From Roseburia sp. (GTDB taxonomy: Bacteria; Bacillota; Clostridia; Oscillospirales; Ruminococcaceae): a DNA stretch of 64,000 nt. This document shows positions 32,673 through 40,929 of this stretch, in pieces. Each line of letters begins with the position of its first letter. Positions within the stretch are counted from its first letter, which is position 1. The stretch spans positions 1 to 64,000 of the forward strand of contig JAMPCH010000005.1 in NCBI GenBank assembly GCA_023666265.1, read 5' to 3'. The position numbers were made by a program, and so were the translations under genes. The notes under the pieces are model-generated. The model made no database searches. It had not been told where the DNA came from and worked only from the letters and a program-made list of their open reading frames with translations.

Positions 32673-32738
32673 TTGTGCAAACAAAAATCAGTCTAAACAA
32701 TTGTTAAAATTTCAACGAAGTGTTGTTTACTTTCACTA

Positions 32739-32767
32739 TTGTAAAACGGGGGATAACGTGATATAAT
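32739..32767 (+). promoter_or_regulatory. Promoter of the M42 peptidase operon
   Basis: TTGTAA (32739-32744), 17 bp, TATAAT (32762-32767). Confidence 0.8.
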
Positions 32768-32815
32768 AATTAAGTGTAGTGATAAAAAGTTTATCCGAAA
32801 AGGAATGAGAATACA

Positions 32816-33850
32816 ATGGAGATCAGAGAGATCCTCTCTAAGCTCTGCCGCGCCGACGGCGTTTCGGGCGCGGAGGAGGCGGCTTGCGCCGAGGCGGTCG
32901 CGCTTTTAAGAGAATTTGACCCGTCGGCGAGTGCCGACCCCTTCGGCTGTGTCCACGCCTTCATCGGCGAAAAGGGAAACGGAAAAAAAACGCTCCTTCT
33001 CGAGGCGCATATCGACGAAATCGGCTTTATCGTGACCTATATCGAGGAGGGCGGCTTTCTCCGCGTCGCGAATGTCGGCGGGACGGATCGGCGGCTCTAC
33101 GCCGCCCAGACCGTGACGATCCATTCCGACCCGCCGCTAAAGGGCGTGATCGCGACGCTCCCGCCCCATGTCGACCCCGACGGTAAAAAGACGATGAAGA
33201 CCGAGGCGATCGCGATCGATACGGGCTTCTCAAAGGAGGAGACCGAAAAGCGGGTAAAGCTCGGCGACCGCGTCACGATCGACGGCGGCTTCGCCGAGCT
33301 CGGCGAGAGCCGCGTCACCGCGAAGGCGCTCGACGACCGCGCGGGCGCGGCGGCGATCCTTTACGCCCTCTCGCTTTTAAAGGGGAAAAAGCTCGCCTAT
33401 AACCTCTCGATCCTTTTCGCCTCCGAGGAGGAGGTCGGTAGTCGGGGCGCTAAGATCGGCGCTTACACCGCCGAAGCCGACCTCGCGGTCGCGACCGACG
33501 TAAGCTTTGGGCTTACCCCCGACGCCAAGCGGGAGAAATGCGGCGAGCTCGGGAAGGGCGCGATGCTCGGGATCGCGCCGAGCCTGTCGAAGTCGCTGAC
33601 CGAGCACCTTCGCGCCCTCGCCGAGGAGGAGGATATCCCCCTCCAGCTCGAGATCATGGGCGGCGAGACGGGGACGGACGCGGACGAGATCGCCACCGCG
33701 CGAGGCGGCGTAAAGACCGCTCTCCTCTCGATCCCGCTCCGCTATATGCATACCCCCGTCGAGACGGTCGACCCAAAGGACGTCGAAGCCGTCGGGCGGC
33801 TTATGGCGGCGCTCGCGCTAAAAGGGGAAGGGGGCGAAGACAATGCTTGA
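32816..33850 (+). CDS. M42-family metallopeptidase 1
   Basis: 344 aa. M42 (glutamyl aminopeptidase/cellulase-like) enzymes are dodecameric, dimetal aminopeptidases. Metal and catalytic blocks are present: LEAHIDEIGFIV (His, Asp), ALDDRAGAAA (bridging Asp), FASEEEVGSRGAK (catalytic Glu pair), ATDVSFG, and the C-terminal RYMHTPVE His. Overlaps the second M42 gene by 8 bp. Likely degrades peptides in the cytosol. Confidence 0.93.
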   Translation: MEIREILSKLCRADGVSGAEEAACAEAVALLREFDPSASADPFGCVHAFIGEKGNGKKTLLLEAHIDEIGFIVTYIEEGGFLRVANVGGTDRRLYAAQTVTIHSDPPLKGVIATLPPHVDPDGKKTMKTEAIAIDTGFSKEETEKRVKLGDRVTIDGGFAELGESRVTAKALDDRAGAAAILYALSLLKGKKLAYNLSILFASEEEVGSRGAKIGAYTAEADLAVATDVSFGLTPDAKREKCGELGKGAMLGIAPSLSKSLTEHLRALAEEEDIPLQLEIMGGETGTDADEIATARGGVKTALLSIPLRYMHTPVETVDPKDVEAVGRLMAALALKGEGGEDNA

Positions 33851-34865
33851 TCTTGAATTGATCCGCGCGCTCTCAAGCCTGAACGGCGTGAGCGGCGACG
33901 AGGACGCGGTGAGGGACTTCATCGCCGACCGCCTCCCCGCCGACTGTATCGCGACGACCGACCCGCTCGGAAATCTCATCGTCACAAAAAAGGGGAAGAC
34001 CTCCCCCAAAAATAAAGTGATGCTTTGCGCCCATATGGACGAGGTCGGCTTGATCGTGACCCAAATCACGGACGAGGGGCTGTTAAAATTCGCGCCCGTC
34101 GGCGGGATCAGTCCCTCGGCGGTCTATGGGCGGCGAGTCGTTTTCTCCGACGGGGTTCGCGGCGTGATCGCCGCGAAGGCGACCCATATGGTCAAGGGCG
34201 ACGAAAAGGAGAAGCAGCCGAAGCTCGACGAGCTTTGGATCGACGTCGGGGCTTCCTCACGGGAGGAGGCGGGAAAAAAGGTACGCGCGGGCGATCGCTG
34301 TACCTTTGAGAGCGAATTTTTCCTCTTCGGCGAGGATAAAATGAAGGGGAAGGCGCTCGACGACCGCGTGGGGTGCGCGATCCTTTTATCGCTCCTCGGC
34401 GAAGGCCTCCCCTATGACCTGACCGCCGTTTTTACCGTCCAAGAGGAGATCGGGACGCGCGGCGCGGCTTGCGTAGCTTATACCGTCCGCCCCGACTACG
34501 CGATCGTCCTCGAGACGACGACCGCCTGTGACCTCCCCGATATAAAGGGGGCGGATCGGGTCTGTGCCGTCGGGGGCGGCGCGGTCGTCTCGTATATGGA
34601 TCGCGCGACGATCTATGATAAAGCGATCTATCGCCTCGCTCTCGACCTCGCGGCGGATAAAAAGATCGCCGCCCAGACCAAAACAAAGGTCGCGGGCGGA
34701 AACGACAGCGGCGCGATCCATAAGGCGGTCGGCGGGATCAGGACGGCGGCGATCTCCGTCCCGACGCGCTATCTCCATACCCCCGCCTGTGTGATGTCCC
34801 GCGCCGACGCGGAGGCGGTCGACGCGCTCGCCCGCGCGCTCTATGAGCGGCTCTCGGCGCTTTGA
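33843..34865 (+). CDS. M42-family metallopeptidase 2
   Basis: 340 aa paralogue of the preceding protein. Blocks: CAHMDEVGLIV, ALDDRVGCAI, TVQEEIGTRGAA, VLETTTACD, RYLHTPACV. Two different M42 subunits encoded back-to-back could form separate or mixed particles. Overlaps the upstream gene by 8 bp and the downstream GNAT gene by 4 bp (TTGA), so all three are translationally coupled. Confidence 0.93.
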   Translation: MLDLELIRALSSLNGVSGDEDAVRDFIADRLPADCIATTDPLGNLIVTKKGKTSPKNKVMLCAHMDEVGLIVTQITDEGLLKFAPVGGISPSAVYGRRVVFSDGVRGVIAAKATHMVKGDEKEKQPKLDELWIDVGASSREEAGKKVRAGDRCTFESEFFLFGEDKMKGKALDDRVGCAILLSLLGEGLPYDLTAVFTVQEEIGTRGAACVAYTVRPDYAIVLETTTACDLPDIKGADRVCAVGGGAVVSYMDRATIYDKAIYRLALDLAADKKIAAQTKTKVAGGNDSGAIHKAVGGIRTAAISVPTRYLHTPACVMSRADAEAVDALARALYERLSAL

Positions 34866-35617
34866 TCCGCGCGGTGACGGACGAGGCGGCGCTTTTCGCC
34901 GCGCTCGACGCGCTCCCCCGCGACCTCTTTACGGGGAAGCTTTACGCCCTCGCGCGGGGCTATGGAGTAAATTATCCCTTCCTCCGATTTTATTTTTTGG
35001 GAAGGAGCGGGGTCTTCGCCCGCTACTACGGGGCGGCGACCTTCGGCGGCTCGGCGGACGGTGAAGACCCCGAGGAGATCGCCGCCTTTATCGAGATGAG
35101 CGGTCTTCACGAGCTCTTCCTCCCCGAGAGCGCCTATCTCGCCGCGTTTTCGTCATTCCCCGCCGAGCGGCTGAATATCTTAAAATATAGCGGTAAAGCC
35201 GCGCCGCTCCCGTCGGGGGAAATTCGGAAAAATCCGCCGTATGAGGCGGTCTTCGCGGTCTTACGCGAGGGCTTCCCCGCGCTGAGCTTTGAGGAATGGT
35301 ATCCCGACGCGTGTCACAACGTCCGCCACGGGATCGCGGCGCTCTATCTACTCGGCGAGTCGACGGCGGAATGTGCCTTCGCGGATCGCGGGGTCGCGTT
35401 ACTGACCGCCGTGGCGGCGAAAAAGGCTTCGCGCGGGACGGGGCGGACGCTCCGCCTCGTTCGGGCGGTCGCGGCGGAGTACGCCGGGGAGAACGACGTT
35501 TATGTCGTCTGTCGCGCCGATCTCGTCGGGTTTTATCAAAGGGCGGGATTTATCCCGTCGGGAAACGCCTATCTCATCGAGAAAGGGAATACGCGGCGAG
35601 AGCCGCGCCTGTCATAA
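34862..35617 (+). CDS. GNAT-type acetyltransferase-like protein
   Basis: 251 aa from a TTG that overlaps the M42 stop. The C-terminal part shows a GNAT pattern: CAFADRGVALLTAVAAKKASRG, RTLRLVRAVAAEY, and VYVVCRADLVGFYQRAGFIP. The N-terminal half (about 1-120) looks like a second, degenerate GNAT-like lobe. Residues around 43 (LRFYFLGRSG) are encoded by TTTTATTTTTTGGGAAGG, the spacer motif. Coupled to the peptidases; perhaps modifies amino acids or peptides released by them (inference). Confidence 0.75.
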   Translation: MIRAVTDEAALFAALDALPRDLFTGKLYALARGYGVNYPFLRFYFLGRSGVFARYYGAATFGGSADGEDPEEIAAFIEMSGLHELFLPESAYLAAFSSFPAERLNILKYSGKAAPLPSGEIRKNPPYEAVFAVLREGFPALSFEEWYPDACHNVRHGIAALYLLGESTAECAFADRGVALLTAVAAKKASRGTGRTLRLVRAVAAEYAGENDVYVVCRADLVGFYQRAGFIPSGNAYLIEKGNTRREPRLS

Positions 35618-35670
35618 AAAAATAAAAAAAGCATACACCGCAATATCCCGCTTAACGAAAGGACACGACC

Positions 35671-36948
35671 ATGAGCTGTTACTTTAACATCGATAAGAGA
35701 CTGGAGGAGATCGCGCTTACCGCCGAGAACATCGCTTCCGAGGCGTTCGCGCGGATCGAGCATACCGGGCGCTGCAACAGTGAGAAGGTACTAAAGGCGT
35801 TCATCGACCATCGCGTCGGCGAGCTTCACCTAAAGGGGACGACGGGCTATGGCTACGGCGACGACGGGCGCGATAAGCTCGACGCGGTCTTTGCCCAAGT
35901 CCTCGGCGCGGAGGACGCGCTCGTCCGCCACCAGTTCGTAAACGGAACCCACGCGATCTCGATCGCCCTCTTCGGCGTTCTCCGCCCGGGCGACCTCCTC
36001 CTCTCGCTCACGGGGAAGCCCTATGACACCCTCGAAGAGGTCATCTTCGGCGAAACGGGCGGCTCGCTGACCGAATTTGGCGTAAAATACGATCAGATCG
36101 ACCTCCTCCCCGACGGGCGGGTCAACTACGGCTTGATCCGCGAACGGGCGAAAAGCTGTAAGGTCGCCTATATCCAGCGTTCGCGCGGTTATAGCCTCCG
36201 CCCCTCGATCACGATCTCGGAGATCAGCGAGATGATCGACGCGATCCGACTCGTGAACCCCGAGGCGGTCGTTTTGGTCGATAACTGTTACGGCGAGCTG
36301 GTCGAGCGGGTCGAGCCCTGTGACGTCGGCGCGGATCTGATCGCCGGGTCGCTCATTAAAAACCTCGGCGGCTCGATCGCCGCGACGGGCGGCTATATCG
36401 CGGGAAAAAAGGATCTCGTCGCCCTTTGCGCCAACCGTCTCACGACCGTCGGGACGGGGAAGGAGGTCGGCTGTTCCCTAAATCAGAACCGCGAGATGTT
36501 CCTCGGTCTCTTCCACGCGCCGAACGTCGTTATGAACGCGGTCAAAACGGCGGCGTTCGCCTCGGCTTTTTTCACCCTTCTCGGTTACGAGGTCTATCCC
36601 GCCTTTAACGAATACCGCACCGATCTCATTACGGCGATCCGCCTCGGCTCGCGGAAGGCGCTCGTCGCCTTTTGTGAAGGGATCCAGAGCGGAAGCCCCG
36701 TCGACAGCTTCGTCAGCCCCGAGCCGTGGGATATGCCCGGGTACGAGAGTCAAGTCATTATGGCGGCGGGCGCGTTCACGATGGGTTCGTCGATCGAGCT
36801 GTCCGCCGACGCGCCGCTCCGCGAGCCCTACGCCGTCTGGTTACAGGGCGGCGTGACCTATGACACGGGGAGAATGGGCGTTCTCCTCGCGGCGCAAAGA
36901 ATGCTCGATAAGGGCTTACTCGTTTTGGAGGAAGCGGAGGCGGTGTAA
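35671..36948 (+). CDS. PLP-dependent lyase, aluminium-resistance/YnbB family
   Basis: 425 aa. Fold type I PLP enzyme related to methionine gamma-lyase: GTTGYGYGDDGRDKLDAVFA, VRHQFVNGTHAISIALFG, VLVDNCYGEL, the PLP Lys in AGSLIKNLGGSIA, and CSLNQNREMFLG. Often annotated as involved in aluminium resistance, a role with little direct evidence. Cys/Met-related lyase activity is expected. AAAGGA before ATG; 33 bp to the Nudix gene. Confidence 0.88.
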   Translation: MSCYFNIDKRLEEIALTAENIASEAFARIEHTGRCNSEKVLKAFIDHRVGELHLKGTTGYGYGDDGRDKLDAVFAQVLGAEDALVRHQFVNGTHAISIALFGVLRPGDLLLSLTGKPYDTLEEVIFGETGGSLTEFGVKYDQIDLLPDGRVNYGLIRERAKSCKVAYIQRSRGYSLRPSITISEISEMIDAIRLVNPEAVVLVDNCYGELVERVEPCDVGADLIAGSLIKNLGGSIAATGGYIAGKKDLVALCANRLTTVGTGKEVGCSLNQNREMFLGLFHAPNVVMNAVKTAAFASAFFTLLGYEVYPAFNEYRTDLITAIRLGSRKALVAFCEGIQSGSPVDSFVSPEPWDMPGYESQVIMAAGAFTMGSSIELSADAPLREPYAVWLQGGVTYDTGRMGVLLAAQRMLDKGLLVLEEAEAV

Positions 36949-36981
36949 TCACCCGCTTTGGAGAAAGAAAGGAAGTATAAA

Positions 36982-37713
36982 ATGAGACCCGACCTGTCCG
37001 CGCTCGGAAAGACTGTCCCGCTCACCCTCGCGGGAAAACACGCCGAAGGCGTGTTCACCGCCTCCGTCCGCGACGATCCCTCCGCCGAGGCGTATTTCTT
37101 CGGTGAAGGGGAGCTTTCCGCCGATCCCGACGCTTCATTTTCCGCCGCCGTGATCGGCGTTTTTGTCCGCGCGGACGGCTCGTCCGCACTCCTGTGCGTT
37201 CCCCCCGCGCTCGCGGGGACGCCGATCTGTTACGAATGTAACCTCCTTCACGCGCTTTCCCTTCTCCCGTCGGAGGATATAAAGCGCGGGAAGCTCTATC
37301 CCCTCTACGAAAAGACGAGCGGCGCTGTCCTCTACACCGAGCGGGACGGCGAACGCCGCTATCTCCTCATTAAGAGCGAGAGCGGGCATATCGGCTTCCC
37401 CAAAGGGCATATCGAGTACGGCGAGGACGAGCTTCAAAACGCCGCGCGGGAGATTTTTGAGGAGACGGGCTTGCCCTTTTCGCCCCACCCCGACTTTCGG
37501 ATGGAGTATACCTATACCACCCTCGACCATACCCAAAAAACCGGCGTTTTTTTTCTCTCACACTACGACGACCACTCCCTCTCCTTCCAAAAGGAGGAGG
37601 TCTTCGCCGACTGGCTCGTCCCCTATGACCGCGCCATGGAGCTGCTCAACTTCCCCGAGGATCGCGTGATCCTCCGCGCGGCGGAATCGCTGTTACGAGA
37701 GGAAGAGACGTAA
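36982..37713 (+). CDS. Nudix hydrolase with N-terminal extension
   Basis: 243 aa. Nudix box from about residue 141: GHIEYGEDELQ then AAREIFEETGL, with the Glu residues that bind Mg. KSESGHIGFPKGH precedes it, as in diadenosine-polyphosphate/MutT-like hydrolases. The first 120 residues are an extra domain of unknown fold. Start ATG 36982 follows AAAGGAAG. The stop runs straight into an AGAGATTTT array. Confidence 0.88.
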   Translation: MRPDLSALGKTVPLTLAGKHAEGVFTASVRDDPSAEAYFFGEGELSADPDASFSAAVIGVFVRADGSSALLCVPPALAGTPICYECNLLHALSLLPSEDIKRGKLYPLYEKTSGAVLYTERDGERRYLLIKSESGHIGFPKGHIEYGEDELQNAAREIFEETGLPFSPHPDFRMEYTYTTLDHTQKTGVFFLSHYDDHSLSFQKEEVFADWLVPYDRAMELLNFPEDRVILRAAESLLREEET

Positions 37714-38146
37714 AAGAGATTTTTTGAGAGAATTTTGAGAGAGATTTAAGAGAATTTTAAGAGAGATTTAAGAGAATTTTAAGAGAGAATACATATATTT
37801 AAGCCGGGGCTTTGCCCCGGACCCCACTTCCTTTTGTGCCAAAAGGAAGCGAAAATCAATATGTCATTCAACAAGATACAGCGAAAACAAAAGTCTGTAC
37901 GACTAGACAATTATTTACCGACTTGTCTAATCGTACAGATTGTTTTGTTTTATGAAATGTTTATAACGCAATACAGAAGTTTAGGTCAAGCCTTTTCAAA
38001 GGCTTGCGGACGGGTCTCGGTGAACGCTTTGTTTGCGCCGCGTCCGTGCGGCGCTTGGGGCGTTCACCTACAAGCATCCTGCTTGCGGGGCAACGCCCCC
38101 GCTATATATTACTTTTCTCTTAAAAATCTCTTAAATCTCTCAAAGA
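37714..38146. repeat. Repeat cluster E3 between convergent genes
   Basis: AGAGAATTTTA array from the Nudix stop (37714-37795); GC hairpin CCGGGG/CCCCGG near 37804; S hairpin CTTCCTTTTG/CAAAAGGAAG near 37828-37850; centre with inverted repeat AAGTCTGTACGACTAGACAA (37891-37910) against TTGTCTAATCGTACAGATT (37923-37941); T end TTTAGGTCAAGCC near 37980-38007; module C3; GC hairpin near 38087-38100; inverted array reaching the TIR gene's stop. Confidence 0.8.
38019..38085 (-). repeat. Module C3: multi-hairpin element with GGA loops (minus strand)
   Basis: Outer stem GGTGAACGC (38019-38027) / GCGTTCACC (38060-38068); inner stem GCGCCGC (38035-38041) / GCGGCGC (38048-38054), loop GTCCGT (ACGGAC on minus); hairpin CAAGCATCCTGCTTG (38071-38085, AGGA on minus). 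It would lie in the 3' UTR of the TIR gene. Confidence 0.8.
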
Positions 38147-39649
38147 TCAATCCCAAATATCCGGGAACTGGGCTTCGAGCTCCTTGATATTCTTGACGAG
38201 GGTCTCCTCCTGTTCCTTTAGCTCCTTACGGCGGGCGGGAAGGATCATCGTTTTATTCAGCTCGGCGCGTACCTCGGCTAAGGTCTTACGGAGCGGGTCG
38301 CGGCGGCGCTGGAACTGGAGCTTACGCTCCTCCTTCATCTGACGCTCGCGGCGCTGGCGCTCGATCGCTTCCTTCTCCTCGCGCTCGGCGTTTAGGCGCT
38401 GGCGCTCCTCCGAGATCCGCTTTTTCTCGTTCTCGATATTCTCGACGATCGCGCCGTTGAGGGCTTCGTACCGCGCCTTTTGTTCGGGGGTCGCGAAACG
38501 GAGCGCCTTTATGAAATTCTTATTATCCGTGACGGGCATCGGTATCCCGGGGATCTGATCGTCGCTCGTGAGCTTATATTCGGCGAGGAGCTTCCCGATA
38601 TATGCGCGGGAATCCTCAATATCGATGTCGAGGATTTTATCGAAGTAAGTATCCGCCGTCTCAAATTCGCCGTCCTCGAGGAACATATAAGCGCGCTTGA
38701 TGAGATTTTCCTTATTCGCGGCGGTCGCGGTCACGATCGAGTCGGGGACGACGGCGGCGTCCTCGGGCTTAAGGATCTTTTCTACCGCGTCCGAGATCTC
38801 GCGCATAAACTCGGGGTCGGAGAGGTCAAACGCCTCGTCGCCCCAAACGAGCGCCTCGGGAAGCTCTTGATACGCCACGCTCTTAGAGTTAAAGATCGGT
38901 AGGAGGATCTTCCCCTCGTCCCTCTCCGCCCCTTGGAGAAAGAGCCGTGTCGCGTAATTCATATAGCCGCTGACGGTATCGGGGATCGCCTTAAAAACGG
39001 CGAGCATAAGGCGGCTGTTGGCGATCGCGGCGGCGATCCGCGCGGGCTTTTCGCCGTCGTCCGTCTCCTTTAGCGTCTCGGGCGCGTAAAAAACGCGAAA
39101 TCCCAAATTCTCGGTAAAGCGGAGATAGAGCTTTTCGCCGTCGAGGTCGTCGTCGGCGTTTTTCTTTTCGTCGGTGAGGATAAAGAGGTCATATTCCTGC
39201 GGCTCGGCGAAAACGCGGCGCGAGGCGTCGACACATTCCGCGAGCCGCTCGCCCATGGCGGTATATTGCGCCTGAGCCTCCTCGGTCGCGTAATAGAGCG
39301 TCTTTTTATAATCCTCCGCCTCGGTCGGCGCGGGGAGCGCCGAGACGTCGACCCGACAGGTCGGGAGGCGTTTCCCGCTCCGCGCGTAGCGGATCCCATA
39401 CGTCGCGAGGAGACGGTTCCAGTACGCCTCGCCGTCCTCGGGGTTCTCGGCGATCAGCTCGTCGAGGATCGCCCTCGCGCGGTCAAATTCATATCGATCT
39501 CTTAAATATGTAGCGCGGTTCAGCTTTTTAACGTCCGACTTGGGGAACATCCCCTCCGCGCCGCAGCCACGACACTCACAGGTGACCCCCGCCTCGTCGG
39601 GCGCGACCTCGCCGCCGCAAATTTTACAGTTCAATCCGTTCACAAGCAT
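38147..39649 (-). CDS. Zinc-ribbon / TPR-like / TIR-domain protein
   Basis: 500 aa. N-terminal zinc ribbon CKICGGEV...CECRGCG; a helical TPR-like segment (ATYLRDRYEFDRARAILDEL, GEAYWNRLLATYGI); a TIR-like domain from about residue 150 (EYDLFILTDEK..., LGFRVFYAPETL, AAAIANSRLMLAVFKA, LLPIFNS); a second helical repeat region; and a long charged coiled coil with ERQRRERQ-type repeats at the C-terminus. The family with ribbon-TPR-TIR order is common in gut Firmicutes and uncharacterised. TIR domains can cleave NAD+ or bind in signalling. This copy looks diverged, so activity is uncertain. ATG 39649 follows AAGGAGAG. Confidence 0.8.
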   Translation of the reverse strand: MLVNGLNCKICGGEVAPDEAGVTCECRGCGAEGMFPKSDVKKLNRATYLRDRYEFDRARAILDELIAENPEDGEAYWNRLLATYGIRYARSGKRLPTCRVDVSALPAPTEAEDYKKTLYYATEEAQAQYTAMGERLAECVDASRRVFAEPQEYDLFILTDEKKNADDDLDGEKLYLRFTENLGFRVFYAPETLKETDDGEKPARIAAAIANSRLMLAVFKAIPDTVSGYMNYATRLFLQGAERDEGKILLPIFNSKSVAYQELPEALVWGDEAFDLSDPEFMREISDAVEKILKPEDAAVVPDSIVTATAANKENLIKRAYMFLEDGEFETADTYFDKILDIDIEDSRAYIGKLLAEYKLTSDDQIPGIPMPVTDNKNFIKALRFATPEQKARYEALNGAIVENIENEKKRISEERQRLNAEREEKEAIERQRRERQMKEERKLQFQRRRDPLRKTLAEVRAELNKTMILPARRKELKEQEETLVKNIKELEAQFPDIWD

Positions 39650-39685
39650 GATGGATCTCTCCTTCCAAATAAAAACCATATACGT

Positions 39686-39716
39686 TTAGTATAAACCAAA
39701 TTTTCGCTTCTGTCAA
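39686..39716 (-). promoter_or_regulatory. Promoter of the TIR gene
   Basis: Minus strand TTGACA, 17 bp, TATACT, about 40 bp upstream of the start. Position good to about 2 bp. Confidence 0.85.
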
Positions 39717-39794
39717 GAAAAAAGCTTCTGCTTTGTAGGAAATGCTAAAAAAGAAAACCGCTTTTGTGGATTTCGACGATTATTTTTGTGCTAT

Positions 39795-39995
39795 TTTTTT
39801 GGGGAAGTCCTGCCTCACGGGGCGCTTTGTTCTTACCCGAGGCTAGCGGGTCGCTTTGGGCGCTTGCGTCCTTGCAAAGCTGTCCGTTTTGGGCTTCGGC
39901 ATCCTTGCCGAAGCTTTGGACGGACAGCCCCCGCTTCCGTGCGGGACGCTTGGGGCGACCCGCAGACGCATCCGTGCGTCCGCCTCACGATCGCC
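39795..39995 (-). repeat. Module D1: four-hairpin GGA-loop element
   Basis: Closing stem GCGGGTCGC (39846-39854) / GCGACCCGC (39955-39963). Inside: TTGC/GCAA hairpin (39864-39877); stem GCTGTCCG (39879-39886) / CGGACAGC (39921-39928) enclosing GCTTCGGC/GCCGAAGC (39893-39914); CCCGC/GCGGG hairpin (39930-39945). Outside: GACGCA/TGCGTC hairpin (39965-39980). On the minus strand the loops contain AAGGAC, AAGGAT, ACGGAA and CGGA. It follows nadA on the minus strand. A TTTTTTTGGGGAAG motif flanks it. Confidence 0.8.
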
Positions 39996-40001
39996 TTCTT
40001 C

Positions 40002-40913
40002 TTACCCGAGCCTTAGCATCTCGTCGATACAGCGACGCGCCTTTTTTTGTATGTCATCGTCAAGGACGATCTCCTCCCCCTCGCCGTTCAGACAGTACAG
40101 TACGTCGGAGAGGGTCGTGAGCCGCATATTGTGACAGACGCAGTCCTTCGATAACGGATAAAAGCGCTTATCGGGACATTCATACTGTAAATGGGCGACG
40201 ATACTGTTCTCCGTCCCGATGATAAATTCGCGGCGGTCGGAGCTTTTGGCGAATTCGATGATCCCCGTCGTACTCCCGATATAGTCCGCGCTTTTGGTGA
40301 CGGCGGGGGTACATTCGGGATGGACGAGTAGGAGCGCGTCGGGGTGCGCCGCCTTCGCGCGGTCGACGTCCTCCCCCGTCATACGCGCGTGGGTGGGACA
40401 GCCGCCCTGTACGAGCTTGAAATTCTTTTCGGGGAGTCGGTCGGCGCAGTACTGCCCTAAATTTATATCGGGGATAAAGAGGATATTTTTATTCTCTACT
40501 TTTTTGAGAATTTTTACCGCCGACACGGACGTGACGCAAACGTCACACTCGGTCTTTAGCGCCGCCGTCGTATTGATATAGGCGGCGACGGTATAGTCGG
40601 GGTATTGGCGCTTTAGCCCGCGAAGGAGATCGACGTCGAGCTGTTCCGCCATGGGACAGCCCGCCTCCGCCGCGCTCAGGTAGACCGTTTTTTCGGGCGC
40701 GAGGAGCTTGACCGTCTCCGCCATAAAGCGGACGCCGCACATTAAAACGTTTTTTTGCGGCGCTTTCGCCGCCTCTTTACTGAGCCCAAAGGAGTCGCCG
40801 ACATAGTCCGCGATCTCGACGATCTCTCGATTTTGATAGATATGGGCGAGGATACAAAAATCCTTCTCCTTTTTTAGCTTGACTATTTTTTCCTGCGTTT
40901 CGTGGATATTCAT
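40002..40913 (-). CDS. nadA: Quinolinate synthase A
   Basis: 303 aa. Condenses iminoaspartate with DHAP to quinolinate for NAD synthesis, using a 4Fe-4S cluster. Family features: ILAHIYQNREIVEIADYVGDS, LMCGVRFMAETVKLL (cluster Cys), ECDVCVTSVSA, QGGCPTHARM, LLVHPECTPAV, GTENSIVAHL and KDCVCHNMRL. ATG 40913 follows AAAGGA. nadB and nadC are not nearby; instead nadA sits 16 bp after an ABC-exporter gene. Confidence 0.95.
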   Translation of the reverse strand: MNIHETQEKIVKLKKEKDFCILAHIYQNREIVEIADYVGDSFGLSKEAAKAPQKNVLMCGVRFMAETVKLLAPEKTVYLSAAEAGCPMAEQLDVDLLRGLKRQYPDYTVAAYINTTAALKTECDVCVTSVSAVKILKKVENKNILFIPDINLGQYCADRLPEKNFKLVQGGCPTHARMTGEDVDRAKAAHPDALLLVHPECTPAVTKSADYIGSTTGIIEFAKSSDRREFIIGTENSIVAHLQYECPDKRFYPLSKDCVCHNMRLTTLSDVLYCLNGEGEEIVLDDDIQKKARRCIDEMLRLG

Positions 40914-40929
40914 CGCCGTTGTCCTTTCT

